64,000 nucleotides of DNA from Asterias rubens (GCF_902459465.1 NC_047062.1:6264501-6328500); one strand, 5' to 3'. Shown: positions 27,001-37,526, numbered from the stretch's first letter. Translations and numbers: made by a program. Notes: generated by a model not told the origin, from the letters alone.

Positions 27001-28284
27001 TTTGGGGTAGGGTAGAGCGTCACATACTATATTACAACGCAGTCCTTCTTATTGCATTCCAGGGGGAAGTTCACCAGAGGAGTTATTGGAACAGCCAGTA
27101 ACAGCCAGGAAGATGGGCGAGGTTGTACAATCAACATTCAATGTGCTGGGGACTGCTATGCAGTATCCACTGGGTGAGAAATAAGCAAAATATAGCAAAA
27201 CAGTTAAAGGCAGTGGCCACTATTGGTAATTGTCAAAGACCAGTCATCTCACTTGGTGTATCTCAACATATGCATACAATAACAAACCTGTGAAAATTTG
27301 AACTCAATTGGTCGTCGAAATTGCGAGGTAATAATGAAAGAAAAAACACTCTGTCACACATGGTCACACAAAGTTTTGTGCTTTTAGATGCTTGATTTCG
27401 ACACCTCAAATTCTAATTTTTAGGTCTCGAAATCGAATTCATGGAAAATTATTTTTTTCTCAAAAACTACGTTACTTCAGAAGGACCCGTTTCTCACAAT
27501 GTTTTATACCATCAACTTCTCCCCATTACTCATTACCAAGTAAGGTTTTATGCTAATAATTATTTTGAGTTATTACCAATAGTGTCCACAGCCTTTAAAG
27601 AGTGTTTGTAAAATGTCATCTGTGCACCCTAGGCTTGTTTCCTTGTAATATCCCACGAGTGCAAGTGGTTTTTAAAACACAAAGCATGTCTGCGGCCGAT
27701 ATGCGATAAGGCTGAAAATCAGTCAAAACAAATTCTACTTTCCGTTTCATATTGTTTTCCAGGTCCTTTTACTTGAGAGGCTGTGTCATAAAGGCCCAAT
27801 ATCAGAGTAACTAAAAAGTAACTAAGCATAACAAAATCATGCTTACCAGAATAAGGTTACCAGCTAAAATGACATGAGACATGCACTACATTCGACTGAT
27901 GCCCTGCAAATTGATGCTAAGCAATGGTTTGCTTGAGCTGTATGAGCCATATCTTGGTGTTCAGTGATGATTAAATTGTCAATTTTCTATAAAGATGTAT
28001 CACATCACTTAGATTATTCAATATTAACAAGCACCCATCACCCTTCCTCAGGTTTCATGTTGGATGCTGCCCGCCCAGCCTACTGGGTACCAGACAGTGA
28101 CATCATCATTTGCTCTTGCTGCCAGATTGAGTTTACAATCAAGATGAGCAAGCATCACTGTCGAGCCTGCGGGAAGGGGGTGTGCAGCGAGTGCTCCATG
28201 AACCTGCGAACAGTGCCCTCTAGAGGCTGGGATGAAGCAGTAAGAGTTTGCGATAACTGCGACAAGAAACAAAGGCAGCTGTAA
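15099..28284 (+). CDS. ZFYVE1: Zinc finger FYVE domain-containing protein 1 (DFCP1-like)
   Basis: DFCP1 binds PI3P through tandem FYVE fingers and marks ER-derived omegasomes and lipid droplets; its P-loop domain is an ATPase (family knowledge). Ten coding exons in consistent phase: 15099-16430, 16918-17422, 17781-18013, 19098-19304, 20906-21003, 21788-21905, 22144-22314, 23257-23431, 27063-27173 and 28052-28284 (TAA). The product is about 1,060 residues, longer than the roughly 780 of vertebrate DFCP1, mainly through a Ser-rich linker at about residues 125-430. In order: two B-box-like Cys/His clusters (CLDCGTRQCVECEG and CIECQGVLCGEC); P-loop GNTGDGKS early in exon 2 with TDTEGLQG behind it; a CSSRCLSC..CRYQHQYDNEVFTCKACYGRGEEV zinc segment; FYVE1 (HHCRACGEGFCDDC..VRVCEQC); FYVE2 (HHCRACGKGVCSEC..VRVCDNC). 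The start is the first ATG of the open exon, before MASRLKIS. Confidence 0.93.
17520..17632 (-). repeat. Repeat with hammerhead-like core and histone-type hairpin, copy 1
   Basis: Read on the - strand: CTGAAGA, a stem GAGCAG..CTGTTC, GAAAC, then the hairpin GGCTCTTTTCAGAGCC (17544-17559), then AACACTCCCACAAAAGAG. CTGAnGA..GAAA is the conserved core of hammerhead ribozymes, common in Penelope-like element ends. The hairpin is identical in form to the metazoan histone mRNA 3' stem-loop. No histone coding sequence is nearby. A second copy lies at 23.56-23.65 kb on the opposite strand. Confidence 0.5.
18185..18222 (+). repeat. Short tandem repeat, GGATTAACC unit
   Basis: Four imperfect copies of a nine-base unit (ACCGGATTA) in ZFYVE1 intron 3. 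They abut a tRNA-like SINE fragment (GTGTTGGCGTTCCACCAACTG, inverted). Confidence 0.7.
18901..18968 (+). repeat. tRNA-like SINE fragment
   Basis: TATAGCTTAGTTGGTTGAATGC resembles a D arm, followed by CACGTTAAACCGGTGG (GTT in an anticodon-like loop) and ACTGGTTCTGGTC in B-box position. Diverged; a related inverted fragment is at 18.22-18.26 kb. Confidence 0.4.
19208..20700 (+). repeat. Tandem array of the 3' part of ZFYVE1 coding exon 4 plus its donor site
   Basis: The last 97 bases of coding exon 4 (from CTGCACCATGAACC to the donor AAG|GTAAG) plus about 80 bases of intron recur about every 175-180 bp. Copies begin near 19208 (the real exon), 19386, 19564, 19740, 19910, 20094, 20268 and 20446, with a partial one at about 20622. 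Only the first has the full exon with its acceptor at 19097. Later copies keep the peptide pattern NHTKDNLTHFAEARCRYQHQ until indels break copies 6 and 8. Splicing from the first donor to 20906 gives the expected protein, so the others are pseudo-exons or a minisatellite. Confidence 0.88.
22401..22783 (+). mobile_element. MITE family A copy 3, ZFYVE1 intron
   Basis: TTAAAGACACTGGACACTAT at the left and ACCAATACTTTCAGTGCCTTAA at the right. The central palindrome is GATTTCGAGACCTC/GAGGTCTCGAAATC. Nearly full length. Confidence 0.75.
22910..22970. repeat. Inverted repeat hairpin
   Basis: GAATTCCATCT and AGATGGAATTC are perfect inverse arms around a seven-base loop, with further partial pairing outside (TTGCAT/ACACAA). 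Probably a decayed small MITE. Confidence 0.5.
23560..23650 (+). repeat. Repeat with hammerhead-like core and histone-type hairpin, copy 2
   Basis: The same order as the 17.5 kb copy on the opposite strand: CTAAAGA (degenerate core), CAATCAG..CTGTTTG, GAAAC, then GGCTCTTCTCAGAGCC (23611-23626) and AACACTCAACAC. Shared order and hairpin show a dispersed family rather than chance. Confidence 0.55.
24000..26691 (-). mobile_element. Penelope-like retroelement, 5'-truncated, antisense in a ZFYVE1 intron
   Basis: The insertion lies between the FYVE1 exon and the 27063 exon. It has one long reverse transcriptase/GIY-YIG frame (24595-26691) and a 3' region of about 600 bp that ends near a TAATAATAC tract at about 24000. 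A CTGAAGA..GAAA arrangement at 24051-24077 (- strand) resembles the hammerhead core found in Penelope-like element termini. The frame is open but without an ATG at its upstream edge, where coding similarity stops, so the 5' part was probably lost at insertion. Exact borders are approximate; no target duplication was identified. Confidence 0.8.
24595..26691 (-). CDS. Penelope-like element reverse transcriptase with GIY-YIG endonuclease
   Basis: About 698 codons open on the - strand. The protein copies element RNA into DNA, and its C-terminal GIY-YIG nuclease nicks the target (family knowledge). Seen in order: IKRADKGSAVVV and FYLLPKIHKPNNPGRPIVSG near the N-terminus; the palm with LVTFDVSSLYTNIPH; GTAMGTKMAPSYANLFM; the catalytic FIDDIF; a CHKCTRSKCKTC zinc-like motif; then VVYVISCKRCGLQYVGETK with downstream R, H, E and N positions as in GIY-YIG. 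Upstream of the METQ/VETQ point the codon is GTG, not ATG, and the frame stays open to a stop at 26692-26694. The N-terminal segment usual for these elements is missing. No internal stop or frameshift is visible, so the insertion is probably young. Confidence 0.88.
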   Translation of the reverse strand, partial: HCRKNTISQYICNSSLFTINNESSVETQPIPRNRFREKSTWVPPKNRDVSLETYINSVNSEVLKAPSTPTPNNLPQDERHALTQLRQSPDIVIKRADKGSAVVVMNTHDYIAEGLRQLSNTDHYIECASDPTESFSQDISDTLVKIYNANDIEKDTFNYLLPHDPRTARFYLLPKIHKPNNPGRPIVSGNGSPTERISEFVDSFLKPLVCRIPSFIKDTKDFLHKLDEVKHQIPDSAILVTFDVSSLYTNIPHHEGMSVSALNASNQSCPSVSHIKELMSHILMKNNFTFSDRHFLQVQGTAMGTKMAPSYANLFMSQLEDRLLSSAPNRPLVWWRFIDDIFSIWCGDQDSLDEFIAHINSFHPTIKFTTEQSLTSVNFLDVTITKSPNGLVTDVYSKPTDTHQYLLSNSCHPSHCKKAIAYSQALRIRRICSTDTLYKRRSSELRKHLVSRGHSERRVQLAINRALNVPRHTLLTNTGAKKPPTNRVALVTTFHPKLPKLPSILNNNMPILHSSSRLHSAITEVPMVAFRRPKNLGDILVRAKLPPGTVQTQPPTDILGCHKCTRSKCKTCLHIKPSLKVKSHTTGSSYNIKTDSECSTSNVVYVISCKRCGLQYVGETKTKLSLRFANHVSSIKTKKPYPVSIHFNSPNHSVIDVELLVIEACNGDDTHRKNRESHWIHQLKTVKPFGLNINTGVK
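27204..27598 (+). mobile_element. MITE family A copy 4, ZFYVE1 intron
   Basis: TTAAAGGCAGTGGCCACTAT at the left and AATAGTGTCCACAGCCTTTAA at the right. This is the best-preserved pair of ends of the family here. The TTAA at each edge is consistent with a TTAA target duplication. Confidence 0.8.
27793..27948. mobile_element. Degenerate MITE family C copy
   Basis: GGCCCAATATCAGAG, GTAACTAAGCATAAC and GCTAAGCAATGG words correspond to family C ends and stem words. It is more decayed than the 2.6 and 61.65 kb copies. Confidence 0.4.
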
Positions 28285-28600
28285 GTGTATTGCGGACGGT
28301 TTGGGCTGTAGTTTAGGGTTACCTGATTGGAGTCAAAATGAATATACCCGACTCTTGATTTTAGCAGCTTCTGATTCTTAATTCTGTCGTATGTAGGGCT
28401 TTAAGATGAACTTGAATGAAAAACAAAAACACTGAGTATGCGATAACTGCGACAAGAAACAACGGCAGCTGTAAGTGGACGGTTTGGGCTCTAGCTTAGG
28501 GTAACTTGATCGTAAGTCAATACGTAATATAATCGCTTCTGATTCTATTTACTGTCAAATGGAGTGCTAAAAGACAAACTTGAATGAAAACAACAACAAG
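28235..28600 (+). repeat. Partial tandem duplication of the ZFYVE1 last exon end and 3' flank
   Basis: GCGATAACTGCGACAAGAAA and the following CAGCTGTAAGTG..GGACGGTTTGGGCT recur about 192 bp later (from about 28440), with matching downstream words (CTTCTGATTCT, ACTTGAATGAAAA). The second copy lies after the TAA stop and lacks an acceptor, so it is 3' UTR or flank, not coding. Confidence 0.8.
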
Positions 28601-28869
28601 TGATCTTGGCTGAATTTTATTGAAAGTTTGGTTTTCATGTGATTGAACAATTTTTTAATTGTAAAGAAAGAACAAACAAAAAATTGAACTCCTTTCTCCA
28701 GTGCTTTTCAGCAATAGATTCTCGGAAAGCCCCATGACATCATCACCCATTTGATGTCATTTTTTGGGGTGCTCCATTTTGCTCAAGCACTTAGTTGCAT
28801 TACAAAGCATCTCCAACATCCGACTTGACAGTGTTGTCTTTTGACACGCACTGTGAATGGCATAAGTGT

Positions 28870-29335
28870 TACCACTGTATTCTCCTGCTGATAAGGTACT
28901 TGGTGTATAAGGCACATTCATTGCAGGCCATCTTGTCAGATGATGCCTGCAGAGGTCGTCCTTCAGCACGGGCGTGCCTTCGTGCACGTCACTCCTCCTG
29001 GCTCTGGGCCCATGAATCTTGTATATGCCCAGCGCCCTGTTGGACAAGCCGTCGCCAAGCAGGCCGGTCTTTTGCCAGGCATTCCCAATCAGCTGGTATG
29101 CCCGCTGCTCTTATGGTCCTTGTCACTACATCTTTATAGCGGAGCAGAGGGCGCCCACGGGTGTGCTTCTCTGAACAACTCGCTGTATAGAAGGGCTTTT
29201 GGGATGCGTTCCTCTGGCATACGGATAACGTGTCCAGTCCAGCGCAGCTGTATTTGGGCCAGGATTGATTCAATGGAAGACATGTTGGCACAATTTAGAA
29301 CAGGCACAGTACTCCAAGGATATTGAAACCTGATT
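28870..29335 (-). pseudogene. C-terminal tail of an RTE/CR1-like non-LTR retrotransposon
   Basis: On the - strand, one frame reads IQLRWTGHVIRMPEERIPK..LYSELF. A second reads GRPLLRYKDVVTRTIRAAGI..WECLAKDRPAWRRLV. These are the conserved post-reverse-transcriptase tail segments of many LINE polyproteins (RW-GHV-RM, GRP-RYKD, DR-AWR). The two lie in different frames, so at least one frameshift separates them, near 29140. No reverse transcriptase core is present upstream. A dead fragment. Confidence 0.75.
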
Positions 29336-30670
29336 TGGTGTTGATGTATAAAGCACACCGCTTAATAAGACCCATTATGGTCTGACCGCCCACAAGAGAC
29401 TTGCTAGGCTACTTACTGTGGTTACATTGGCACACATGTCTCATTGTTTGCTTTTAGCATTAGCCTTGTGACAAGTCTTTTTGCTCTTTATTTTTTCCGT
29501 TTTGTGCATTTTTAACGTGTGTTATGCACTTTTGATCATAGTATGTAAAAGGCGCAATATATATTTTAATTACTATAATTGTTGTGTTGATACATGACAC
29601 TTAACAAAACGTGAAGAGATTGCGATTTTTTTAACCATAAAAATAAGTTACATATCGCCTCGGTTTTAAAGATTAGTTTCTTATCATTTTCATTTTTTAA
29701 GACATGACTTCTATTTTTTTTAACACCTGTCCAATCCACACAATGACCTCACTGACACACTCAAGCGTTCGAGCGTTTCAAATTAGCTGGCTGCTAGTCT
29801 CTGTTTTCTCGTTATTTTGTATGCTATCATTTTAGGCATAAATGAGAGCATACGCCCTCTGTTGGCAAGATGTATTAGTGCATTACATGAAGGTGCATGA
29901 CTTGAGAACTAAAGACTAGTTATCTGCGGATGCTCAATGATAATTTTAAGAAATTCCTGAAATTTTTAGAAACTATGTCAGTGTCCTGGGTATGCATGCT
30001 AAAGCGTGGATTGGGGTTTCACTGACTGAGTGGATTTTCCATGGAATATTTCTCTGGGTTTTCCTCAACTGAATTTTCCTTTTCTTGTCTTCTTGTAATA
30101 GGCTTCTTGGCTAGTATAGAGATCAAGTTTGGTTTTATGAGAATCAATGGCTTCATAACCAGAATTATTAAATATAAGAGTAAAGTAAATCAATACAAAC
30201 AAACAAACAAGATTAAAGTGTTTATGAAGCATTCAAAATGAATACTGCTTTTTCTTCCCAAAATCTTTTTTTTTTCTTTCAAGTATCAAGTTATAAACCA
30301 CAAGTGAAACTGACTGGGTAAATTTGAACAAATGTGCATCCTCTTAGAGTTACACCCTTTGACTGCTGCTTCCCAGCTTATATAGAAAACCTGTGTGTGA
30401 TCCCTGGCTACACGGTCCATGGGGTCCATTGCTGGTGCTGATTAGGCTTGGCTAACAACTGTTACCAATCCGCCAGCACTTGTGGTTTTTAAATTGGCTT
30501 ATTGGCAGTTCATTGATTAAAAATAATCTTATTACATTAACATCTGGTTTAAAAATAGTTTAAAGAATGATTTGTGTTCTGTGTAACTATAGAAATATTG
30601 AGTTTAATGTGAATAACCATAGCAATGACCAACTTTTCCTCAATATCACATAAAAGTAAAACATGAGTGC

Positions 30671-30967
30671 GTAAAGGGAATGGACACCATTGGTAATTTT
30701 GGCAAAGACCAGTATTCTCACTTGGTGTGTCCCAACATATTATTATATGCATAAAATAATACAGAATAATGAAAAAAAAACACATCCATGTTGCATTACT
30801 TTGCGTGATTTCAGATGCATAATGAAAGGCTTCAGCTGAAGTATTTTATGATGTTACGAGGAGTTCTCAAAATGTTTTATACTGTCAACAGCTCCCCATT
30901 ACTCGATACCAAGTCAGTTTTGAGGCTTACAAATATTTTGATTTACCAATAATGTACAATGCCTTGA
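30671..30967 (+). mobile_element. MITE family A copy 5, internally deleted
   Basis: Ends GTAAAGGGAATGGACACCAT and ATTTACCAATAATGTACAATG. The usual central GAGACCTC palindrome is missing and replaced by a short unrelated stretch. About 297 bp. Confidence 0.6.
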
Positions 30968-31282
30968 TGGTAATGGTGTATATAATACATATAGGCTACT
31001 GTAAATAAGTTATTAAGTACATTAATCTACCAGATTTGTTAAATTACCAAAATGTAGGACTATAAGAAGCTTTCCTGAGTATATAGATAAGAATGTTGGA
31101 AGTGGAAGGTGTAATTTTTTTGTAAAAAAAGTAAAATAATATACCAATGCTATCCTAGAAGCTATATGTAAATTTATCATGAATTGTTTTAGCTTTATGA
31201 AAAGAATGTTCAATTAAGTATTTTATATAAATATGTAACACAAATGCTCTATGTTTGTGAGTTAAAGTATTGCTTAATTGAT

Positions 31283-31405
31283 CTTATAATTGCTTACCGG
31301 ATTAAGGTCATGGGTTTGAATCCCTTCCGAGTGATTTGCCTGTGGATTGTTTCACAGAACATAAGTCTATAGTGCTTAACACACATTGGTGTAAGGGTAC
31401 ACAAA
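31283..31405 (+). mobile_element. tRNA-derived SINE-like fragment
   Basis: GGTCATGGGTTTGAATCCC contains a B box. TGTTTCACAGAACATAAGTC and ACACATTGGTGTAAGGGTAC follow in the same order as the inverted relics at 3.0 and 6.8 kb. Confidence 0.5.
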
Positions 31406-32294
31406 CAATTAGTTATATGATTATTATAGCTGTGCTGTAAATTGATCTGTTTGCATTTTCATCAAATATTCAAACTGTTTTTGTTACAGTTTGTTAATTT
31501 TTTATTGTCTCAATTTTCAGAATCAGTTTTAGTTATTTTGAAGATCATTTGTATTCCAGTATAGCTTCAGTTATGCAATGATACTATTATTCCAGATTTT
31601 CCTGATAAAATTGCGTAATGAAATCATGTTATGATCCAGTTATGAGTTTATTTTAGTTAAACAAAGTAATTGAGCGAAATGTAATAAATAAAAAAGAAAA
31701 CAACTCAAAATCGTTCATGAGATTAAGACAGTTAGTGAAAGTGTCCGCAAATACATTTTTTAAAACAGGATGGGGGCTGCTCCACTTTTACTGCTGATAT
31801 TCGATGGGTAGGCCTTCACTGATTTTGACAGAATTCAGGCTTTTGCTTTAAAACTTGACATTGTTTTATATGATGAATGGTATAATCGCCTTCCTGCTCT
31901 TAGGATAATCTTCAAACTTTTCGAGGTACCACCTGAAAAAAAATAAGATCATACAGAAAATTAATTAGGATTTAGTAACAATGATGAAACAGCTACTGCA
32001 CATATAAACTTATTTGTTGAGTTATGATGGGGTTGTCTTTCTTTTCGTGTTAGCAGAATGGTCGAGCAGCTGTTTTTGTTGTATATACCACCCTGGAAGC
32101 CTTGGCCGCTTTAGACTCAATAAAATACCAAATGTACATCGCCGATGCTGGGGCAGGTAGTGCTTAGTTATTGCATAGTTTTGATTTGGTGACGTTTGTT
32201 TGGGCGTTGATTACACAATTTGATTCGTAAAGCCACAGTCGATGTTGCGCCCTGCCGCTGCACAACTCGTTGAAGTGCCTACCCGTAGTCGTTT

Positions 32295-35076
32295 TAAGAG
32301 TCAGTTCAGGTAAATAATTGACATAGTTGCTCACGGTCAAAAAATGAATTTTTTTTTATACTTTGTTGGTGGAAGGGCCTTGGGGTGCAAGTAAACAAAA
32401 TTGCATTTTCAATTCTATTTATAGCCCGTTGCCATGGTTACGGCTCATTTTGTTTTTTTGCCATTTTAGGCCGATTTTGGGGTTTGAAAAACTGGTTTTT
32501 AGCTCATATTTACAACTCCACCCCACCAAAATGTAAAATTTTTTCAAAAAACCTTTTATATCACTACAAAGTATCATCCTTGGCCTTCCTTGAGAAAAAA
32601 ATTATTGCTTTAAATATCACCCTTGTGCTATTTTTGCATCATGCATTACAGTATGTTTTTAGAACTTGCAAAATCGACATTTTTACCCTATTTTTGGACC
32701 CCGAAATGTCAACAGGGGTCTCAGAAAATGTTCCTTTCGGCTGTGATTAGGGCCAAATCATAATATAACACGTTGCCATGGTAACAGTTCATTTGTGTTT
32801 AGGCCACTTTAGGCCGATTCTGGGGTCTGAAAAACTGTTTTTTTAGTTAATATTTACAACTCCACCCCACCAAAAAACAAACGTTACAAATAAACGTTTA
32901 CAAATGCTTTTCAAAGACCAACTCGACCGATCCAAGGCAACGTGTTCCTTTAATGAAACAACATTGAAAGAAGTTGTAAATACTTGCACCTGCTCAACAT
33001 AAATAAGTAAGATGCATTTGCAGTGACAAAAGTTTATTCAGGCTAGTTTGATTATTTTTTCCATTCACTATCTTACTAATTCATAATTATTATATATGTC
33101 TCTGAGAACGATCAACAAAAAACATTGTCAAACATTACCTGCTGAATTGTTTATCACGTTAAATAAACCAACTCTTTTAATGTTTGCAACAGTACAATTG
33201 AAAGGAACACCACCATGGGTGGGGGAACTGCTTACAGAAGGCCAAAGCAGGTGAATGGCCATTTAGATACTTTGGATACAGTACTTGCTCACTTTTAGAG
33301 CCTCTTTATTCTGATAGGGATGAAAATGTTTAGTTTGGTAGCGGGCAGGGGACCCAGAAGACTGTTAAAAGGCCATGTATAGACAAGAATAGTAAAGAAT
33401 GCTCATCGCACTACTTCTCTTTTTGCAATGTGAATCATACCTGTACAACTAGGTAAAGTAGTCATGACAAAACAAGAACTCTCAGTGGCAAAGCATGGTT
33501 ATAAACTTTTTATTTGTTACTTAAAGAGCATGGAAACAGTGCCATATTTTTTTAACAAGCATGCTCGTTTTTGTTTTTTATCAATTCAAACTAAGGGATA
33601 ACTTCAAAATGCATTTTTATTGTTTTTGGAAAAATTACCATGTTTGAGGCAGAAGTGTCACAACAGGATACAATAAACCAAAGTGTTTCTCCCCAGCAGA
33701 CATGCAAACCATTAGCCCAATCACAACCAAAAGGGAAATATTCTGAGAACCAATAAAAAATTATTACAGTACAAACTTTCTTGATGTGCAAGGGGAACTC
33801 AAAAATGTGACTTTCAAAAAAGAGGCGCTGTTCACAAAACTTTGTTTTTTTTATGCAATGTCAAGAAATATGATTGGGCCGGGGTGGGGCCGGGGCGGGG
33901 CAAATTCTAAGATTTAGGTCATCAACAAGTCCTGATCAATGTTTGGTAATGCACTAAGCCTACAGAGTGCTTATGAAAAGCTGCCAGATTGATAGAATTA
34001 TTACTAACTTCTTAATGTTATAAATTCAAAATGAAGCAAATTTTGGCCCTGATCAAAATCGAAAGGAAAATATTCTGAGACCCCTGAAAAAAAAGCAATT
34101 TTGAGGCAAAAAAAAAGGGTAAAAATGTTGATTTTGCAAGTTCTAAAAACATACTCTAATGCACGTTCTAAAAATAGCACAAGGGTGAAATTTATAGCAA
34201 TATTTGTTTGTCTCAAGTAAAGCCAAGGATGATAATTTGTAGTGATGGAAAAGGTTTTATGAAATATTTTTGTTTTTTGGTTGGGTGGAGTTGTAAATAT
34301 TAACTAAAAAAACAGTTTTTCAGACCCCATAATCGGCCTAAAGTGGCCTAAACACAAATGAACTGTTACCATGGCAACGTGTTATATTATGATTTGAAAT
34401 GTAAACGTTGTTTATTTGGACCCCAAGTCCCTACCATCCACAAAGTATAAGAAAAATATTCCTTTTTTTTTTTACCGTGGACACGTATGTCGATATTATG
34501 TGAAAAGACCCTTAAAAAGTCATTTATCACGTTTTGGGGGAAAAAGTCTAGTTTTGAGGCAGTACTGTCACAACAAGATAACATTGCCCAAGTTTTTGAC
34601 ACCAGATATGGAAAGACCAATGTTGGCCCTAATCACAGCCGAAAGGAACATTTTCTGAGACCCCTGGCAAGTTGACATTTCGGGGTCCAAATATAGGGTA
34701 AAAATGTCGATTTTGCAAGTTCTAAAAACAAACTGTAATGCATGATGCAAAAATAGCACAAGGGTGATATTTAAAGCAATAATTTTTTTTCTCAAGGAAG
34801 GCCAAGGATGATACTTTGTAGTGATATAAAAGGTTTTTTGAAATAATTTTGCATTTTGGTGGGGTGGAGTTGTAAATATGAGCTAAAAACCAGTTTTTCA
34901 GACCCCAAAATCGGCCTAAAATGGCCAAAAAACAAAATGAGCCGGGCTATATATAGAATTGAAAATGCAATTTTCTTTACTTGCACCCCAAGGCCCTTCC
35001 ACCAACAAAGTATTAACAAAATTCATTTTTTGACCGTGAGCAACTATGTCAATTATTTACCTGAACTGACTCTTAA
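32295..35076. repeat. Large imperfect inverted repeat
   Basis: 32295-32753 is inverse to 34634-35076 (for example TGGTGGAAGGGCCTTGGGGT against its complement near 34980-35000). 32760-32880 is inverse to 34265-34392 (ACGTTGCCATGGTAAC). The right arm carries an extra block at 34393-34633. Diverged direct copies of an inner segment (GAGGCAG..GTCACAACA, then TTCTGAGA) recur at about 33640, 34070 and 34555. No coding frame is convincing. Probably a composite of one repeat family inserted in both directions. Confidence 0.7.
32881..32956. repeat. MITE terminal fragment, end GTTCCTTTAA
   Basis: CCGATCCAAGGCAACGTGTT followed by CCTTTAA is shared almost word for word with 62808-62847. This marks the end of another TTAA-type element. 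Confidence 0.5.
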
Positions 35077-37501
35077 TACTTTTTGAGGGGTGTTTTATTC
35101 TACTTCTTTTTTCCCAGAGCAGTTTATTGTGGGGGAGGATTGTGTAAGGATTGCGATAGCTCAATCATTGAGAAAGGACACAAAGCAGAATTCGTATTTG
35201 AATTTGAGGGAGGTAATGGATAGGGGCGATTTTTTTTTCTGTACATCAAAATTGCTATCCTCAATTAAGGATTCCTTTTTTGTATCGACTTGGAAAACAA
35301 ATCCCCATTGAAACACTACGACATTTGGCAATTTTGTTTTTTCTGAGAAAATATTGCCATCGGGGGAGGGATGGAGGGGGGGGGGGCGCTAAGTTTCTTA
35401 CCGGTGGTGGGAGAAAGCCTTGATAAATCCAATATAGCTAGCAGTGAATATTGCAAAACACAGACTATGAGGGGTCCAGCAAGCTACTGAGAATCCCGTC
35501 CACTCGACTACCTCACCAAAGTAGTTAGCCCCAGACACGTACTCAAACATCCCACCTGAATTATAAAAGTGGGTTTGTAAAATTTCTTGTGAACTATGAA
35601 TTATCCTTTATAGTATTGCAGCGACTTTATCTAGGAAAGTCCTACCGCACGGTTGGTTTTAACTGGTTTGTACGATAAAATAACGTCAATAAGGCATAGC
35701 TCAATTGATGTCTGCTATAATGACAAACAATTTGCCCTAAAGGGAGGACTTGAAACTGGAAGAAGAGGGAGCTTAGCCGGCGGAATTTGATTTTTTATTT
35801 TTTTTACAAAAAGAGAAAGGGAGAGTTTAGCTGATGTAATTTGATTTTGTTTGTGTGCATAATATTGCGTTGGGGAGATCTATAGAGACAACCGACACAA
35901 AGTGGGTTTTGAATCCACTGCAAAATTGGGTAGATGTTTTGATTGCCTGGCCATTGAGTTATGGCGAAAGGCACAGACTTGAGCGTGCGGGCCTCTCAAT
36001 AGTTTAGATGAAGAGATTGAAGATAGTGATGGTAGACATCTTCCCTTGAAATATTACTTGCTGAGGTGCTGTAGTTTTTGAGAAATGAGTAAAACAATTT
36101 CACGAGAAGAACAAAAATCGTCTTAGAGCTAGACGTAAGTTATTTTAGCATGTATTTTGACAGATTTACTCGACTCTCCTGGAGACATTGCCTTGTGGTT
36201 TTCAAAACTTGACGACTAATGAAGCTGTATATTTTACAGGTAAATTACATACATCTTCATCCACAATGAGTGTACAGATTCATGTATGGCAACAACAATT
36301 CTACAAGAGGATCAAAACCCTTTTAGGTCAAAGGACTATCTTTAAGGAGATGACGAGAGCCTTTCTTACCTCGGGGTATTTTGTAGCCGGTTTCTCCGGG
36401 TTTCCTCAGGTTTCTTAAGATGTGATCAGAATGGATGTTGATGAACATCCCAATAAAAAACATCGAAACACCTAAACGTGAACACAGAAGGAATCTCGGT
36501 TTAATTACTCTTCAAAGAGTCACTAAGGAGTAGGCCTACCCAAGAAGCAAAACTCTCGTTTAGATCACAATTTTTCTTTTCAAGTTAAGGCATTTTCACT
36601 GAAAAGGGGGAATCAGAAAAGGGTTAAGACAAAAAAACAACAAACAAACGTTAAAGCCATTGGACCCTTTCGGTAAACAGTCTTGTCTAAGTCCCACACT
36701 TCGTGTATCACAACATATATATAAAATAACAAACCTGTGAACATTTAGGCTCAATCGGTCATCGGAGTCGGGAGAAAATAACGGAAAACCCACCCTTGTA
36801 TCCGCGCGTTTCGCCGTGTCATGACATGTGTGTTTAAAATAAATCCCTAATTCCCGATCGCTATCGAGAATTGATATTGCTTTACTGTTTTCTCAAAAAG
36901 TAAAGCATTTCATGGAATAATATTTCAAGAGAAGTCTTTCACCACTACATTCTGTAAACCCTGTAAGTTATTTGTAAATCTGTGAACCTGTTTAACTTAT
37001 TTGATCTTTACATAACTCATAAAACAGTAGTCTGGTAGTATGTGTGCAAGATGCATAATTTGTGTCTTGCCTATGACTATTGGATCTGTGATCCTTACCT
37101 ATTATAAATCTTGGATCTGTTAGCCAGCTTGCATCGTACACAGCATACTCGGTGTGGTATCGCCCAACCATGTAACCATTGAGTGTACAAAATGTCAACG
37201 AGAAACTGAGTACATGCAGAGGTATTTTGGAATTCCCTCGGATCAGAATACCATAGATGAAGGTTCTGTAGAATATTAAAGACATAAGAAATAGTCCTTG
37301 TTATGGAATTGTATATTTTACTTGAAGTATGTCCAAGTCGAACCAATACATGTAATTACCAAGTTTGTTCGTCAAGGTGTTGGAATGTTTTTTTTTTTAA
37401 CAAATTCGTTTCTCAGGCACAGATATTAAACATCATAGCTTAGAAGCTTTCATTCCATGATAAAAATCCGGATAAATAGTTAGTTTGTAAACTAAAAACT
37501 A
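35077..37501. other. Intergenic stretch with repeat fragments, no gene seen
   Basis: Contains a G-run (about 35377-35389), a fragment of the 55.0 kb MITE family at about 36016-36124 (TGCTGAGGTGCTGTAGTTTT) and a diverged relative of MITE family A from about 36651. Short open frames are unsupported. Confidence 0.5.
36651..36930 (+). mobile_element. Diverged relative of MITE family A
   Basis: TTAAAGCCATTGGACCCTTT, then CTTCGTGTATCACAACATAT and AACAAACCTGTGAACATTTA, follow the order of family A but with a different centre (a CCCGATCGCTATCGAG palindrome). The right end is not clear. Confidence 0.5.
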
Positions 37502-37526
37502 GGGCTGTAACTACGAAAGCCGTTTA
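37502..37526 (+). repeat. 25-bp inverted repeat, left copy
   Basis: GGGCTGTAACTACGAAAGCC plus CGTTTA. It matches the inverse of 53113-53137 at 24 of 25 positions. Either end of one long element or two independent MITE relics; the palindromic CTAGTGTAG..ACGTGG that follows favours a MITE relic here. Confidence 0.6.
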
